DNA of 64,000 nucleotides from CAIYRG01 sp965247505. Lineage in GTDB: Bacteria > Pseudomonadota > Alphaproteobacteria > Micropepsales > Micropepsaceae. The position numbers and the translations under genes were made by a program. Each line of letters starts with the position of its first letter. The stretch's first letter is position 1. Below the pieces are notes generated by a model that was given only the letters and a program-made list of their open reading frames with translations, did no database searches and had not been told where the DNA came from. Shown here piece by piece: positions 41,156-49,571 of this stretch. The DNA lies in assembly GCA_965247505.1 (NCBI GenBank), contig OZ252020.1, positions 4,092,001 through 4,156,000 on the forward strand, given 5' to 3'.

Positions 41156-42606
41156 GGCGATGTCCCTATCTCTGTTGAAATTCGTGGGGCAGGCGTCGCT
41201 GGTTGATGATGCTATGCTGCCTTCATGATGGTTTCAATGGCACTGTCGGCCAGAGCCTTTCTCAAGTGTTCCTGGAGAGCATTTCGGAGGATGGGCAGCT
41301 GGCGATAGGCCTTGAGGCGACGGAAGGTTTTCTGGGCCTCCAGCAGGCCGGCGGCGGTCCATCTGAGCGCCATCTCGGCGTGTCTCCAGCGTTTGACGTT
41401 GCGGGTGACCTGGCGCACCGTGCCGAGCGCGTTCTCGACAATGTTGGTGCAGGCGAGCGAGCGCCGGAGTTCGTGCGGTAGGCCGAGGCGGATGACGGTG
41501 AGGATCTCCTCCAGCCCCTCCAGGATGCTGCCCGAGACGCCCGGTTCCTCATGCTCCAGACGCCGGACCAGGTTGCGCAAGAGCCGCTCGGCCTTGTTTG
41601 CGTCGTCCTGGTCCCAGGCCTGACGGGGCGCCTTCTTGACGCTCGCGTGCAAATGTTGGGGCAGGCGCTCGATGATGTTACGGCCCTTGTGGACCTGGCA
41701 GCGCTGGATGGCGGCGGCCACACCGAAGGTGTTTCGGATCGCTTTGCTGAGTGCCTTCGCGCCATCGACGATGAACAGCCGCGGCAGTGTCGGATCGAGC
41801 CCCCTGGCGAGGAGATTGTCGATCAAGGCCTGGACGATGACCGTGTTTTCCGTCGCCCCCTCGACCACGGCCAGGACATGCTTGTCGCCGTTGCCATCGA
41901 CGCCGATCGCCGCCATTAGGACATGGTCGCCGACATGCAGACCGTCGATCTGGATGACTAGCAGGTCGAGTTCCGAGAGATCCGAGGCGAGCCAGGCCTT
42001 CATCTTCTTGCGTGACAGCGCCACAAAGCGCCGGGAAACGGCCGACTTCGAGGTGCCGTCGCCACGCGCTTTCGCCAGCTCGCCCTCGGGCAGACGGACC
42101 GCGCGGTGGTACTTGCGGGTCGACACGTTCAGCACCATCAGGTTGAGCGCCCACTCGAGCAGCAGGTTGCCATCGCGTAGCGCCTGCCAACTCTCCAAGC
42201 TCACCTCTTTGCCCGCCCGGTCACGAACCCGTGGCCGGGCCACCTTCACTTTGCCGCCGTGGTAGCCGATCTCGTTATGTGTCCTGCCCCAGCGATAACC
42301 TCGACGGTCCCCATGGCGGCGATGTCGGGCCCCGCACACGGTCGTGGCGTCCTCCTCCATCATCTCGGCCAAGGCCTCGACCCCGGCCAGAAGACAAAAC
42401 CGATCCACGCTGAGATGGACTGCGTCCATCGCGTCCGCCAGCGGCGGCATAGGAATCGAGGGGGCAAGGGCTTTCGGGCGGCTGGAACTACGGATATTAT
42501 TTCCCATGGTGTCGTTCTCCCTTTTGGGTTTGCAGCACCCGGAGCCTAACGGCTCCAGGAGAGCGACACCTACCTCAACTTTTCAACATTGACCGGGACA
42601 TCCCCC
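41156..42606 (-). mobile_element. IS256-family element, copy 2, without target duplication
   Basis: The ends match copy 1: left GATGTCCC and TGTTGAAA, and right, read inward, GATGTCCC and TGTTGAAA. The outside 8 bp are CTTGATAT on the left and TGTCAGTT on the right, which do not match. The left flank is inside the DUF192 gene, while the right flank is unrelated DNA upstream of a LysE gene. This points to a deletion or recombination between IS copies rather than a simple insertion. Confidence 0.9.
41212..42507 (-). CDS. IS256-family transposase (copy 2)
   Basis: It has 431 residues, the same length and triad as copy 1 (QIDGLHVGDH, IVDGAKALSK, NIVENALGTV). It differs at scattered residues, for instance Asp in KARGDGTSK, Asn in RTHNEIGYH, Ile in ENTVIVQAL and Leu in RKALADSAIE. 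The frame is intact. Since the three copies differ slightly from each other, they are not the product of one very recent amplification. Confidence 0.95.
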   Translation of the reverse strand: MGNNIRSSSRPKALAPSIPMPPLADAMDAVHLSVDRFCLLAGVEALAEMMEEDATTVCGARHRRHGDRRGYRWGRTHNEIGYHGGKVKVARPRVRDRAGKEVSLESWQALRDGNLLLEWALNLMVLNVSTRKYHRAVRLPEGELAKARGDGTSKSAVSRRFVALSRKKMKAWLASDLSELDLLVIQIDGLHVGDHVLMAAIGVDGNGDKHVLAVVEGATENTVIVQALIDNLLARGLDPTLPRLFIVDGAKALSKAIRNTFGVAAAIQRCQVHKGRNIIERLPQHLHASVKKAPRQAWDQDDANKAERLLRNLVRRLEHEEPGVSGSILEGLEEILTVIRLGLPHELRRSLACTNIVENALGTVRQVTRNVKRWRHAEMALRWTAAGLLEAQKTFRRLKAYRQLPILRNALQEHLRKALADSAIETIMKAA

Positions 42607-42843
42607 TGTCAGTTCCCAAACCCCTATTGTTTCCAAATTTTGGCATCCAAAGTTGCAGAATTTTGGACATATTGAGGGTTGAATAAGGCAGCGTCGCGCG
42701 ATTTCAAACTTGACCGCGTGAACGGCATCTATAGGGATTGGCTCATGATTCCACTGAATGAGCGAACTGCCGTCGATTGCTTGGTTCTCGTTGATGTTGG
42801 TTGTGCTGCGAGAAAAAATGGCAGCTGAGGAATAAGACGCGCA

Positions 42844-43500
42844 ATGGAGAGTTATGTTTTTCAAATTATAGGTGGCGCGATCATTGGCGTTTTGGTTGCA
42901 GCGCCGATTGGCCCTGTGAACCTGATTTGTATCCAACGTACGCTCGCCTACGGCTCGCTAAATGGATTTTTCTCAGGTCTCGGCGGTGCTGTGGGTGACT
43001 GCGTGTTCGCTGCAATTAGCGCCTTCGGTCTCACTGCAGTAGCGCGGCTGATTGAAGGCTATTCCATGCCGCTTAAACTCGTTGGCGGAATAATTCTGAT
43101 TGGCTACGGCATCTATAATTTTCGCGCGCAAGTGACTGATCCACGCGACGGGAGTCCTTTGGAGAACAAGCAAGCGGGTGAATCGACACTTGGCGCTGCC
43201 ATCGCGGGAACATTTGCACTCACCATTACTAATCCCGCTACGCTGATTGGATTTACAGCGTTGTTCGCGGCGTTCGGATCGATTTATGGTGAGGACGCAA
43301 CCTTTGGGGCGGCAGCGGCGGTCGTTCTGGGAGTGTTCGCCGGCTCTGCACTTTGGTGGTTCGCAATTACCACCCTGACCGGAACTTTTCACCATCACAT
43401 CGGTGCGGGGTCCATGCGGCAAATCAACCATGTGTCAGGTGTGATCGTCGCGATATTTGGTCTGGTTGTTCTCGCCGATTTATTTTTTGGAATTTTCTAA
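42844..43500 (+). CDS. LysE-family translocator
   Basis: The protein has 218 residues with five or six transmembrane helices. The N-terminal AIIGVLVAAPIGPVNLICIQ has the P-G-P-type motif of the LysE/RhtB family, followed by GSLNGFFSGLGGAVGDCVFA and the later FALTITNPATLIGFTALFAA. Members export amino acids or related metabolites. The upstream 237 bp to the IS256 end hold no gene I can recognise. No strong ribosome site is visible; GGAATAAGACGC is the nearest purine-rich stretch. Confidence 0.88.
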   Translation: MESYVFQIIGGAIIGVLVAAPIGPVNLICIQRTLAYGSLNGFFSGLGGAVGDCVFAAISAFGLTAVARLIEGYSMPLKLVGGIILIGYGIYNFRAQVTDPRDGSPLENKQAGESTLGAAIAGTFALTITNPATLIGFTALFAAFGSIYGEDATFGAAAAVVLGVFAGSALWWFAITTLTGTFHHHIGAGSMRQINHVSGVIVAIFGLVVLADLFFGIF

Positions 43501-43547
43501 GTTCCGGCTTGGTGCCGGTGCCAATAAGGGTCAAGTTCTCTCACGGT

Positions 43548-43988
43548 TTATTTGGAAACCGACTCGGGTTTTAGAAGCACTGCGCTTGCCTCAATGACGC
43601 GCCGTGTTTCCGACCACATCGGGTAATCGTCCAAGTTTTCACGAGCAACCCATTTTACTTCCCCTACGTCGTCACCAGCGCGAGGAGGATCCGAAAGAGC
43701 GCGCGCCGCATAGTCGAGCAGGACATGGTGATAGGCTAGGTCTCCAGCGTCGTCGCGGATAAACGAGTCGACTATGTCGATCAGCCCTACGAGTTCGATT
43801 TTGAGCCCGGTTTCCTCGCTGACCTCGCGAGTAAGGGCGCCTTGGACCGGCTCGCCCCATTCCACCTTTCCGCCTGGGATGCTCCATTCGCCCTTGCGCG
43901 GCGGACGGCCGCGCCGGACCAGTAGGATATCGCCAGCACCGTTTTCGATAACAGCGCCGACAGCGAGAATTGGCATGTTTGTTAGCAT
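43548..43988 (-). CDS. Nudix hydrolase
   Basis: The protein has 146 residues. The Nudix box is complete: GGKVEWGEPVQGALTREVSE followed by ETGLKIELVG. MPILAVGAVIENGAGDILLV and RRGRPPRKGEWSIP precede it, resembling the ADP-ribose/NTP pyrophosphohydrolase type. The start may be the internal ATG at 43976 (MPILAV), as no good ribosome site is seen before 43988. The start codon lies inside the left copy of a 17-bp inverted repeat that bounds the accessory island at 44-50.6 kb. Confidence 0.9.
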   Translation of the reverse strand: MLTNMPILAVGAVIENGAGDILLVRRGRPPRKGEWSIPGGKVEWGEPVQGALTREVSEETGLKIELVGLIDIVDSFIRDDAGDLAYHHVLLDYAARALSDPPRAGDDVGEVKWVARENLDDYPMWSETRRVIEASAVLLKPESVSK

Positions 43989-44027
43989 TTAAATGGGAAT
44001 TATGTACGTAGCTGAACGCGCGCTATT

Positions 44028-44186
44028 TTACCCCTCGCGCTTATCCGCCTCGTCTTTCGGAGGGCGCTGGAGTAGAACGCGCCCGAGCATCTCAGGCGTT
44101 GCGCCCTCGTAGCGTGGGTTGGCCACCTTGATCTCGACGCCTGTGTGGCTTGGCCCGCCTTTCTTTTCAGTTTTATCGTTCGTCAT
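44028..44186 (-). CDS. Small hypothetical protein (52 residues)
   Basis: A short ORF with a good ribosome site (AGGGGTG) at normal spacing before the ATG. It encodes a charged, Gly/Pro-containing protein with GPSHTGVEIKVANPRYEGAT, PEMLGRVLLQRPPKDEADKR and no membrane segment. It is divergent from the truncated DNA methylase at 44306, with 119 bp between. The composition and context resemble small proteins carried with restriction or phage genes, but I cannot name it. Confidence 0.6.
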   Translation of the reverse strand: MTNDKTEKKGGPSHTGVEIKVANPRYEGATPEMLGRVLLQRPPKDEADKREG

Positions 44187-44305
44187 ATTCACCCCTGCGT
44201 CGGTGAGTTGCCTCAGCTTCTCCTGCGGTACACATTGCCTTCTTGATTCGCCGGGTCAATAGCCAACGTTTCCGCACATCGCTAAAAGCCCATGAGAGGT
44301 GGTAT

Positions 44306-45158
44306 ATGAAGCCTAATTGGGCCAACCGAACCCTGTGGACTGGCGACAACCTCGACATCATGCGGGGTATGAACAGCGAGACGGTAGACCTGATTTACCT
44401 CGACCCGCCGTTCAATTCCAACAAGAACTATAGCGCTCCCATCGGTTCGGAAGCGGCGGGGGCCGCGTTCAAGGACACCTGGGCCCTAAGCGACGTTGAC
44501 GAAGCGTGGCACGGCGAAATAGCCGACCGCGACCCAGCCCTGTACGCCATTGTGGCTGCTGCCGGACTTTCCCACGGCAAGGGCATGAAGTCCTACCTGA
44601 TCATGATGGCTGTCAGGCTCATGGAAATGAAGCGGATTTTGAAGGATGCAGGATCTATTTACCTGCACTGCGACCCGACTGCGAGCCACTACCTAAAGAT
44701 GCTCATGGACACGATATTCGAACCAGGAAGATTCAGGAACGACATCTGCTGGCAACGAACCAGCAGCCATAATGATAGCAAGAAATGGGCGCAGATTCAT
44801 GACATCATTCTATTTTATGGCGGTCCTGATTTTTCCTGGAACTCGGTTTATCTACCCCATAGCCCAGAGTACGTAGCGAAGTTTTACAGATTCCGTGACG
44901 ACCGCGGACTTTATCGGAAGCATGAAATTATTCGGACCGCCTCGATGGGGCCGAGACCCAATTTGAGCTACGAATACAAGGGGTATACGCCGGAATGGGG
45001 CTGGCGGATGGTTCTATCCAAAGTTGAGGCGTTGGATCGAGACGACAGGATTATATGGTCGTCAACTGGAAGGCCATACTTAAAGAGATATCTGCACGAG
45101 CAGAAAGGGACACTTATTTCATCGGTTATCGCGGACATTCCGCCTTTGTCGCATGCGG
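44306..45158 (+). pseudogene. Site-specific DNA methyltransferase (type III-like), 3' end cut by IS21
   Basis: The gene encodes about 284 residues up to the IS21 tip. The N-terminal part has NRTLWTGDNLDIMRGMNSET and the catalytic motif DLIYLDPPFNSNKNYSAPIG (DPPF, amino-methyltransferase of the Mod type), then MEMKRILKDAGSIYLHCDPT. The C-terminal AdoMet-binding part, normally after a P-T-Q-K-P segment, is missing: the frame runs into the IS21 end after SVIADIPPLSHA. ATG 44306 follows GAGAGGTGG. DNA right of IS21 belongs to a different methylase, so the rest of this gene is gone. Confidence 0.86.
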
Positions 45159-45358
45159 TGTCAACGGCGGAGCAAAATTAGTCCACCCGGGCGGAGCAAA
45201 ACTAGTCCACTTAACGTTATGCGGTACGCGGTGTTGGGGGGTTGTCCCGGTAGTCCATAGGAGGGACCCGCGCTGCTTCGAGTAGCGCTTGCGTTACGCG
45301 GAGCGAAGCAGCGTGGGAGGTTCCTGTGGACCCACCGGGTCAACCATTGCACCGGCGG

Positions 45359-46129
45359 TTAAGCAGGTATTTTTGGGGATTTCCGCCGTTTTTGGCTTTG
45401 GTTGAGACGATAGCTCTCGCCGTTCATTTCCAGGATATGGACATGGTGGGTGAGGCGGTCCAGCAAAGCCCCGGTCAGGCGTTCCGAGCCGAATATCTCC
45501 GTCCACTCATCGAACGGCAAGTTGGAGGTCACCAGGATCGAGCCCCGCTCGTAGCGCTGGCTGAAGACTTCGAACAGCAGCTCGGCGCCGGTCTTCGAGA
45601 GCGGCACGAAGCCGAGTTCGTCGATGATCAGAAGGTGATGCTTTGCCAGTTGCTTCTGCAGGCGCAACAGGCGTTTTTCATCCCTGGCCTCCATCAGTTC
45701 ATGAACCAGGGCAGCGGCCGTGAGGAAGCCGACGGAGAGCCCCTTTTGGCAGGCCGCCAGACCGAGACCGAGGGCGATATGGGTCTTGCCGGTGCCTGAG
45801 TTGCCGAGCGCGATGATATTCTCACGACGCTCGACGTATTCGCATCGCGCCAACTCCAGAACCAGCATCTTGTTGAGCGATGCGATGGCCTTGAAGTCGA
45901 AGCTGTCGAGGCTTTTGACGGCGGGGAACCTGGCCTGTCTGATCCGCCGCTCGACCATGCGGCGCTCACGGTCGATCAGTTCCAACTCGGTCAGACGGAC
46001 AAGATACCGCACATGGTCGGCGCCCTCGGTGGCGCATTGGCGGGCCAGCTTGTCGTATTCGCGCAGGAACGTCGGCAGTTTCAGGGTCTTGAGGTGATGG
46101 GCCAGCAACACTTGCGGCGTATCGGTCAT
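45359..46129 (-). CDS. istB: IS21 helper ATPase IstB
   Basis: The protein has 256 residues. It is an AAA+ ATPase with Walker A in NIIALGNSGTGKTHIALGLG, Walker B in LAKHHLLIIDELGFVPLSKT and the IstB-type GSILVTSNLPFDEWTEIFGS and RLTGALLDRLTHHVHILEMN. The start codon overlaps the istA stop by ATGA. IstB assists the IstA transposase in target capture. The gene is intact, unlike its partner. Confidence 0.94.
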   Translation of the reverse strand: MTDTPQVLLAHHLKTLKLPTFLREYDKLARQCATEGADHVRYLVRLTELELIDRERRMVERRIRQARFPAVKSLDSFDFKAIASLNKMLVLELARCEYVERRENIIALGNSGTGKTHIALGLGLAACQKGLSVGFLTAAALVHELMEARDEKRLLRLQKQLAKHHLLIIDELGFVPLSKTGAELLFEVFSQRYERGSILVTSNLPFDEWTEIFGSERLTGALLDRLTHHVHILEMNGESYRLNQSQKRRKSPKIPA

Positions 46130-47626
46130 GACGCGCCTCCACCCAACAAGCTCATATAACTGGCGGCGGCCGTGGTCGCCACGTTGGCCCGAGGCAGGTA
46201 GGGATAGATATCCAGGTTGAGTTTGGGCGGGCGTCGCTCGATACGGCACAGCACAAGGTGTTTGACGGCGTCGTAGCCGATCGCACCCAGGCGCAGGGCG
46301 TCCTTCACCGCGCCGTGAAGCACCTCGAGATCGAAGGTCTCCAGAAGCCGAAGGACCTGGACGTATTCCCGCTTGCCGGCCTTGCCCATGCGCGCCTCCA
46401 GGAGACGGCGCAGGGTTGGGAAGGCATCAGGCAGTTCCCATCCGGCTAGCGGCGCGGCCTGATCCAGGGCACCGATCTTGTGCTCCAGCAAAGGCAGGTA
46501 GTGGATCGGATCGAAGACCATATCTTCCCGGTCGTAGGAACGGGGGTGTCGGGCAATGATCCCGGTGCCGCAACCGATAACCACCTCGTGGACATAGCCA
46601 CGGATCCAGACTTCCTGATGGCCGTAGGCGACGGGCACGGAATAGTCATTCGTCCGGTAGCGCACCAGGGACAGCGAGTTGACCCGCGTGCCCTGCTTGT
46701 CGCACGCGTCGAACGGTGCCGGCAGTGGCCTCTTCAACGCTTCGCGGTCACGCACAAACCGTTCGCCGATGCTCTCGCGGTGGCCGCGCAGGACGTTGCC
46801 TTGCCGGTTGCGGCATTGCTCTTCCAGGTGGCCATTGAAGGCGTCCCAGCTCGCGAACCGGGGAAGCGGCGTCATGAAGTTCCGCCGGGCATAGCCGACC
46901 ACCCCCTCCACATTGCCTTTGTCGTTACCCTTGCCGGGACGGCCGTAGCGGTCCTCGAAGAGGTAATGGGACTACAGCCCGCTGAACGCCCGCGTTCGTT
47001 GCCGCGTGCCATCTGACAAGATGCGCGACACCAGACACTTGTCGTTGTCGTAAAGAATCGATTGGGGAACGCCGCCGAAAAAAACAAAGGCTCTGTTGTG
47101 CCCGTCCAGCCAGGCCTCCGTCGCCGCCGCCGGGTAAGGCCGCAACGAAGCAGGCATCGCTGTGGGGAAGTGTCATGACGAAAAAATGCGCCCGATACTT
47201 GACGCCGGCGATGATCGCATCCGCCTCGCCAAAGTCCGCTTGAGCATGGCCCGGAGGATGTGACAACGGCACAAACATCTCACGCCGGCGAAGGCGCCGT
47301 TCCCGAACGTAATCCTTCACGATGGTCTCTTTGCCCGTGAAGCCATGTTCGTCGCGAAGGCGCTCGAATATACGCTTCGCCGTGTGGTGCTGCTTACGGT
47401 GAACCGTTCGGTCCTCCTCCAGAATACGGTCGATGATATCCGTGAAGGGGGCCAGTTTCTGGCGTTTCGGTGGCTGGCGTCGCCGATATCCCGGCGGTTC
47501 CGAATGCCGCAGCATCTTCCTCACCGTCTCGCGCGCAATGCCAAACCGACTTGCCGCCTCTCGCTGGCTCAGACCATCAACATGGCAGGCCAGCCGAACG
47601 CGCAGATATAAGTCTACGGTGTACAT
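46126..47626 (-). pseudogene. istA: IS21 transposase IstA, broken by a frameshift and an amber codon
   Basis: The full frame would be about 500 residues. It starts MYTVDLYLRVRLACHVDGLS and continues through KMLRHSEPPGYRRRQPPKR and the first catalytic region PPGHAQADFGEADAII. At about 47132 one extra T (GCC-TTA in place of GCC-TAC) shifts the frame after ACFVAA; the +1 frame resumes YPAAATEAWLDGHNRAFVFF. At 46972-46974 a TAG replaces the expected CAG in AFSGL-(Q)-SHYLFEDRYG. After that the frame is open to the end, with GNVEGVVGYARRNFMTPLPR. Confidence 0.9.
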
Positions 47627-47740
47627 CCTTCCGCCTTCCATCTCAAAAAAGATCGAAGGCTACAGGTGGCAGAGTTTTACTCCGCCCGCGGCTGGGAAAT
47701 CCCGCCGCTTCCGTGGACTAATTTGTCACCGCCATTCTCA

Positions 47741-47990
47741 CACGATCCTATATCCAAAATCCAGCGATATCATGCGCGCTGCACGCGTGGCAATGCGGGA
47801 CGAGATCGCGAATGACACACTCTACCACTGGAGGGCGGGCAGTGAAGGTGAGGCTGCTTATCTTGTAGCACTGCTCAACGCACCGGCACTCGGCCAGGCA
47901 TTCGTCGATGCAAGACGGTCAGGACGGGATTTCCATACGCATTTTTGGGGGAAAGTCCCCATCCCTCGATACGACAAGAACAACGTTAGG
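47741..47990 (+). pseudogene. C-terminal fragment of a second DNA methylase (Eco57I/TaqI-type C-terminus)
   Basis: The frame right of the IS21 tip reads VAMRDEIANDTLYHWRAGSE, GEAAYLVALLNAPALGQAFV and SGRDFHTHFWGKVPIPRYDK, a pattern found at the end of large type II-like (Eco57I/TaqI specificity type) adenine methylases, where ...RD-H-...-K-(V/L)P-IPR-(F/Y)D closes the target-recognition domain. There is no start and no upstream part. After about 47990 the similarity stops and another gene piece begins on the opposite strand. Confidence 0.6.
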
Positions 47991-48098
47991 ATGTTTCAGC
48001 GCCGCGTCCTCGATTTCTCCTGTGGCGATTTTCGCGACGGTCACGGCGCAGCCGATCGAATCGGCTGGTCTCCGCTGACCCTGTGGACCTTTAGGCAT
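47919..48098 (-). pseudogene. Small KGPQGQ-type protein, apparently truncated
   Basis: The ORF encodes 59 residues: MPKGPQGQRRPADSIGCAVT then VAKIATGEIEDAALKHPNV. The first 30 residues resemble a short conserved protein that starts (M)(P/A)KGxxGxKRPADxIGxAVxVxxIATGE, known from many proteobacteria and often described only as a small basic or RNA-binding-type protein. The later part differs from the usual Ala/Arg-rich tail, overlaps the methylase fragment on the opposite strand, and is probably junction sequence. I treat it as a gene start joined to foreign DNA. Confidence 0.5.
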
Positions 48099-48317
48099 GA
48101 CTATCGGCGCGCCGGATCTGGACGCGATATCGTCGTTGTTACGACGAGTTTCATCGGGGACTCCCTACCTCGTTATTGCGCCCGTGGGCGCAATAATACA
48201 TCTACTTCGTCTTTGTGTCCGTATCGTGTCAAGCCAATTCGTATGGCGAGCGGCCATATGTCAGGGAATGCGTCCAGGGAAGGCGGGAGATTTTCAAACT
48301 GAGACACTACCAAAATT

Positions 48318-48594
48318 CTAGGCTCGGACAGAGAGTTTATACCCGCACGTTTGGCAACCGTATTCGTCGAAGGTGCGGTCTCCTGTAGCGACAAATCTAT
48401 CGCTCCTGGCCTCAAGCACCGAAACATTTCCTCGGAGGATGAAACACTCGGGGCAATAGCGCGCATCCGCCCCGAGGTGTCGGCGAAACTGGCTAAGGCG
48501 CTCTTGCGCCGCGCCCGCTACCTTACTTTCCTCTGCCTTCTTCGCGCTCTCCGCCTGAAGATCGAGTGCGCCGCGATCAAGGCGCGCCTTCTTT
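48318..48594 (-). pseudogene. C-terminal part of a zinc-ribbon protein cut by an IS21 remnant
   Basis: From the IS21 remnant tip the minus strand is open through a helical stretch (LDRGALDLQAESAKKAEESK) to YCPECFILRGNVSVLEARSD and EYGCQTCGYKLSVRA, then stops at 48318. The CPEC and CQTC pairs make a zinc ribbon. There is no start, so the gene lost its 5' end to the IS. The 219 bp between this stop and the small ORF at 48098 hold no complete gene. The family is not recognised. Confidence 0.55.
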
Positions 48595-49203
48595 TGAGAA
48601 CGGCGGTGACAAATTAGTCCACGGAAGCGGCGGGATTTCCCTGCCGCGGGCGGAGTAAAACTCTGCCACCTGTAGCCTTCGATCTTTTTTGAGATGGAAG
48701 GCGGGAGGATGTACACCGTGGACCTATATATCTGCGCGTTCGGCTGGCCTGCCATGTTGATGGTCTGAGCCAGCGAGAGGCGGCAAGTCGGTTTGGCATT
48801 GCGCGCGAGACGGTGAGGAAGATGCTGCGGCATTCGGAACCGCCGGGATATCGGCGACGCCAGCCACCGAAACGCCCGAAACTGGCCCCCTTCACGGATA
48901 TCATCGACCGTATTCTGGAGGAGGACCGAACGGTTCACCGTAAGCAGCACCACACGGCGAAGCGTATATTCGAGCGCCTTCGCGACGAACATGGCTTCAC
49001 GGGCAAAGAGACCATCGTGAAGGATTACGTTCGGGAACGGCGCCTTCGCCGGCGTGAGATGTTTGTGCCGTTGTCACATCCTCCGGGCCATGCTCAAGCG
49101 GACTTTGGCGAGGCGGATGCGATCATCGCCGGCGTCAAGTATCGGGCGCATTTTTTCGTCATGACACTTCCCCACAGCGATGCCTGCTTCGTTGCGGCCT
49201 ACC
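48595..49203 (+). mobile_element. Inverted remnant of the same IS21 element (istA 5' part)
   Basis: The tip starts TGAGAACGGCGGTGAC and the following bases match the right end of the complete IS21 at 45159-47740 in opposite orientation. The istA copy starts at 48709 with MYTVDLY, but two extra bases (CTATATATC in place of TTATATC) shift the frame within the first ten codons; the frame from 48813 on gives KMLRHSEPPGYRRRQPPKRP and a part of the first catalytic region, ending at DACFVAAYPAA. There it is joined to an IS3-type fragment. Confidence 0.85.
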
Positions 49204-49346
49204 CAGCGGCCGAGCGCGCTGACGCTGATCCCAAGATCTCCTGCTATCCGCCGCTGCCTGCGCCCGCTCGTCTGTAAAAGACGGACGGCTTCTTCCTTGA
49301 AGGCCCGATCAAACCGCCGGCCCTTGTTCCCATTCTGCTTCGACAT
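49200..49346 (-). pseudogene. 5' fragment of an IS3-type OrfA
   Basis: Starting at ATG 49346 with AGGAGG upstream, the frame encodes KGRRFDRAFKEEAVRLLQTS and RRIAGDLGISVSALGRWVG, a transposase helix-turn-helix (IS3/IS1182-type OrfA). It stops being similar at about 49200, where it meets the istA remnant. Nothing of OrfB remains. The surrounding DNA thus consists of at least three joined IS pieces. Confidence 0.75.
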
Positions 49347-49410
49347 TTGCACCTCCTGAGATCAAAATCCTATCGCAGGACGTCTCCACTTTCGTCAGCA
49401 AGGTCCAATG

Positions 49411-49475
49411 CCCATGAGAAGATGTTCCCTTCTCGTGGGTTATAAAGCCCCGGCGAGCTGTAACTCGCTGGGGCT
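49411..49475. other. Two consecutive strong hairpins
   Basis: CCCATGAGAAG, six bases, then CTTCTCGTGGG (49411-49439), and six bases later AGCCCCGGCGAG, a six-base loop, then CTCGCTGGGGCT (49446-49475). Each stem has 11-12 pairs with a single wobble (T-G or G-T). There is no long T run directly after, so they are not simple terminators. They sit in the 220-bp gap between an IS fragment and the IS1595 transposase, which otherwise has no gene. Confidence 0.75.
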
Positions 49476-49571
49476 AAACTCATTAAATCCTAATATGGCA
49501 AAGCACCTCTGTTAGAGCAAAGGCGCTTGATGGCGTTCCGTGCGTGGCTTGGCAGACTGTGGCGTGGCCCC

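Larger units (their letters stand above)
45159..47740 (-). mobile_element. IS21-family element
   Basis: About 2582 bp with istA and istB on the minus strand. The tips align: left TGTCAACGGCGGAGC and, read inward from the right, TGAGAATGGCGGTGA, both followed by AAATTAGTCCAC; 22 of 28 positions agree. Internal repeats of a GGCGGAG-AAAACTxxTCCAC type follow on both ends, as usual for IS21 multiple terminal repeats. Flanks GCATGCGG and CACGATCC do not match, so the target duplication is absent or lost. Confidence 0.85.

Noticed and set aside
18760..42606. IS256 copies 1 and 2 as the ends of a 24-kb composite transposon
   Set aside because: Copy 1 has its own target duplication immediately on both sides, so it inserted alone; the outer flanks of the pair do not match.
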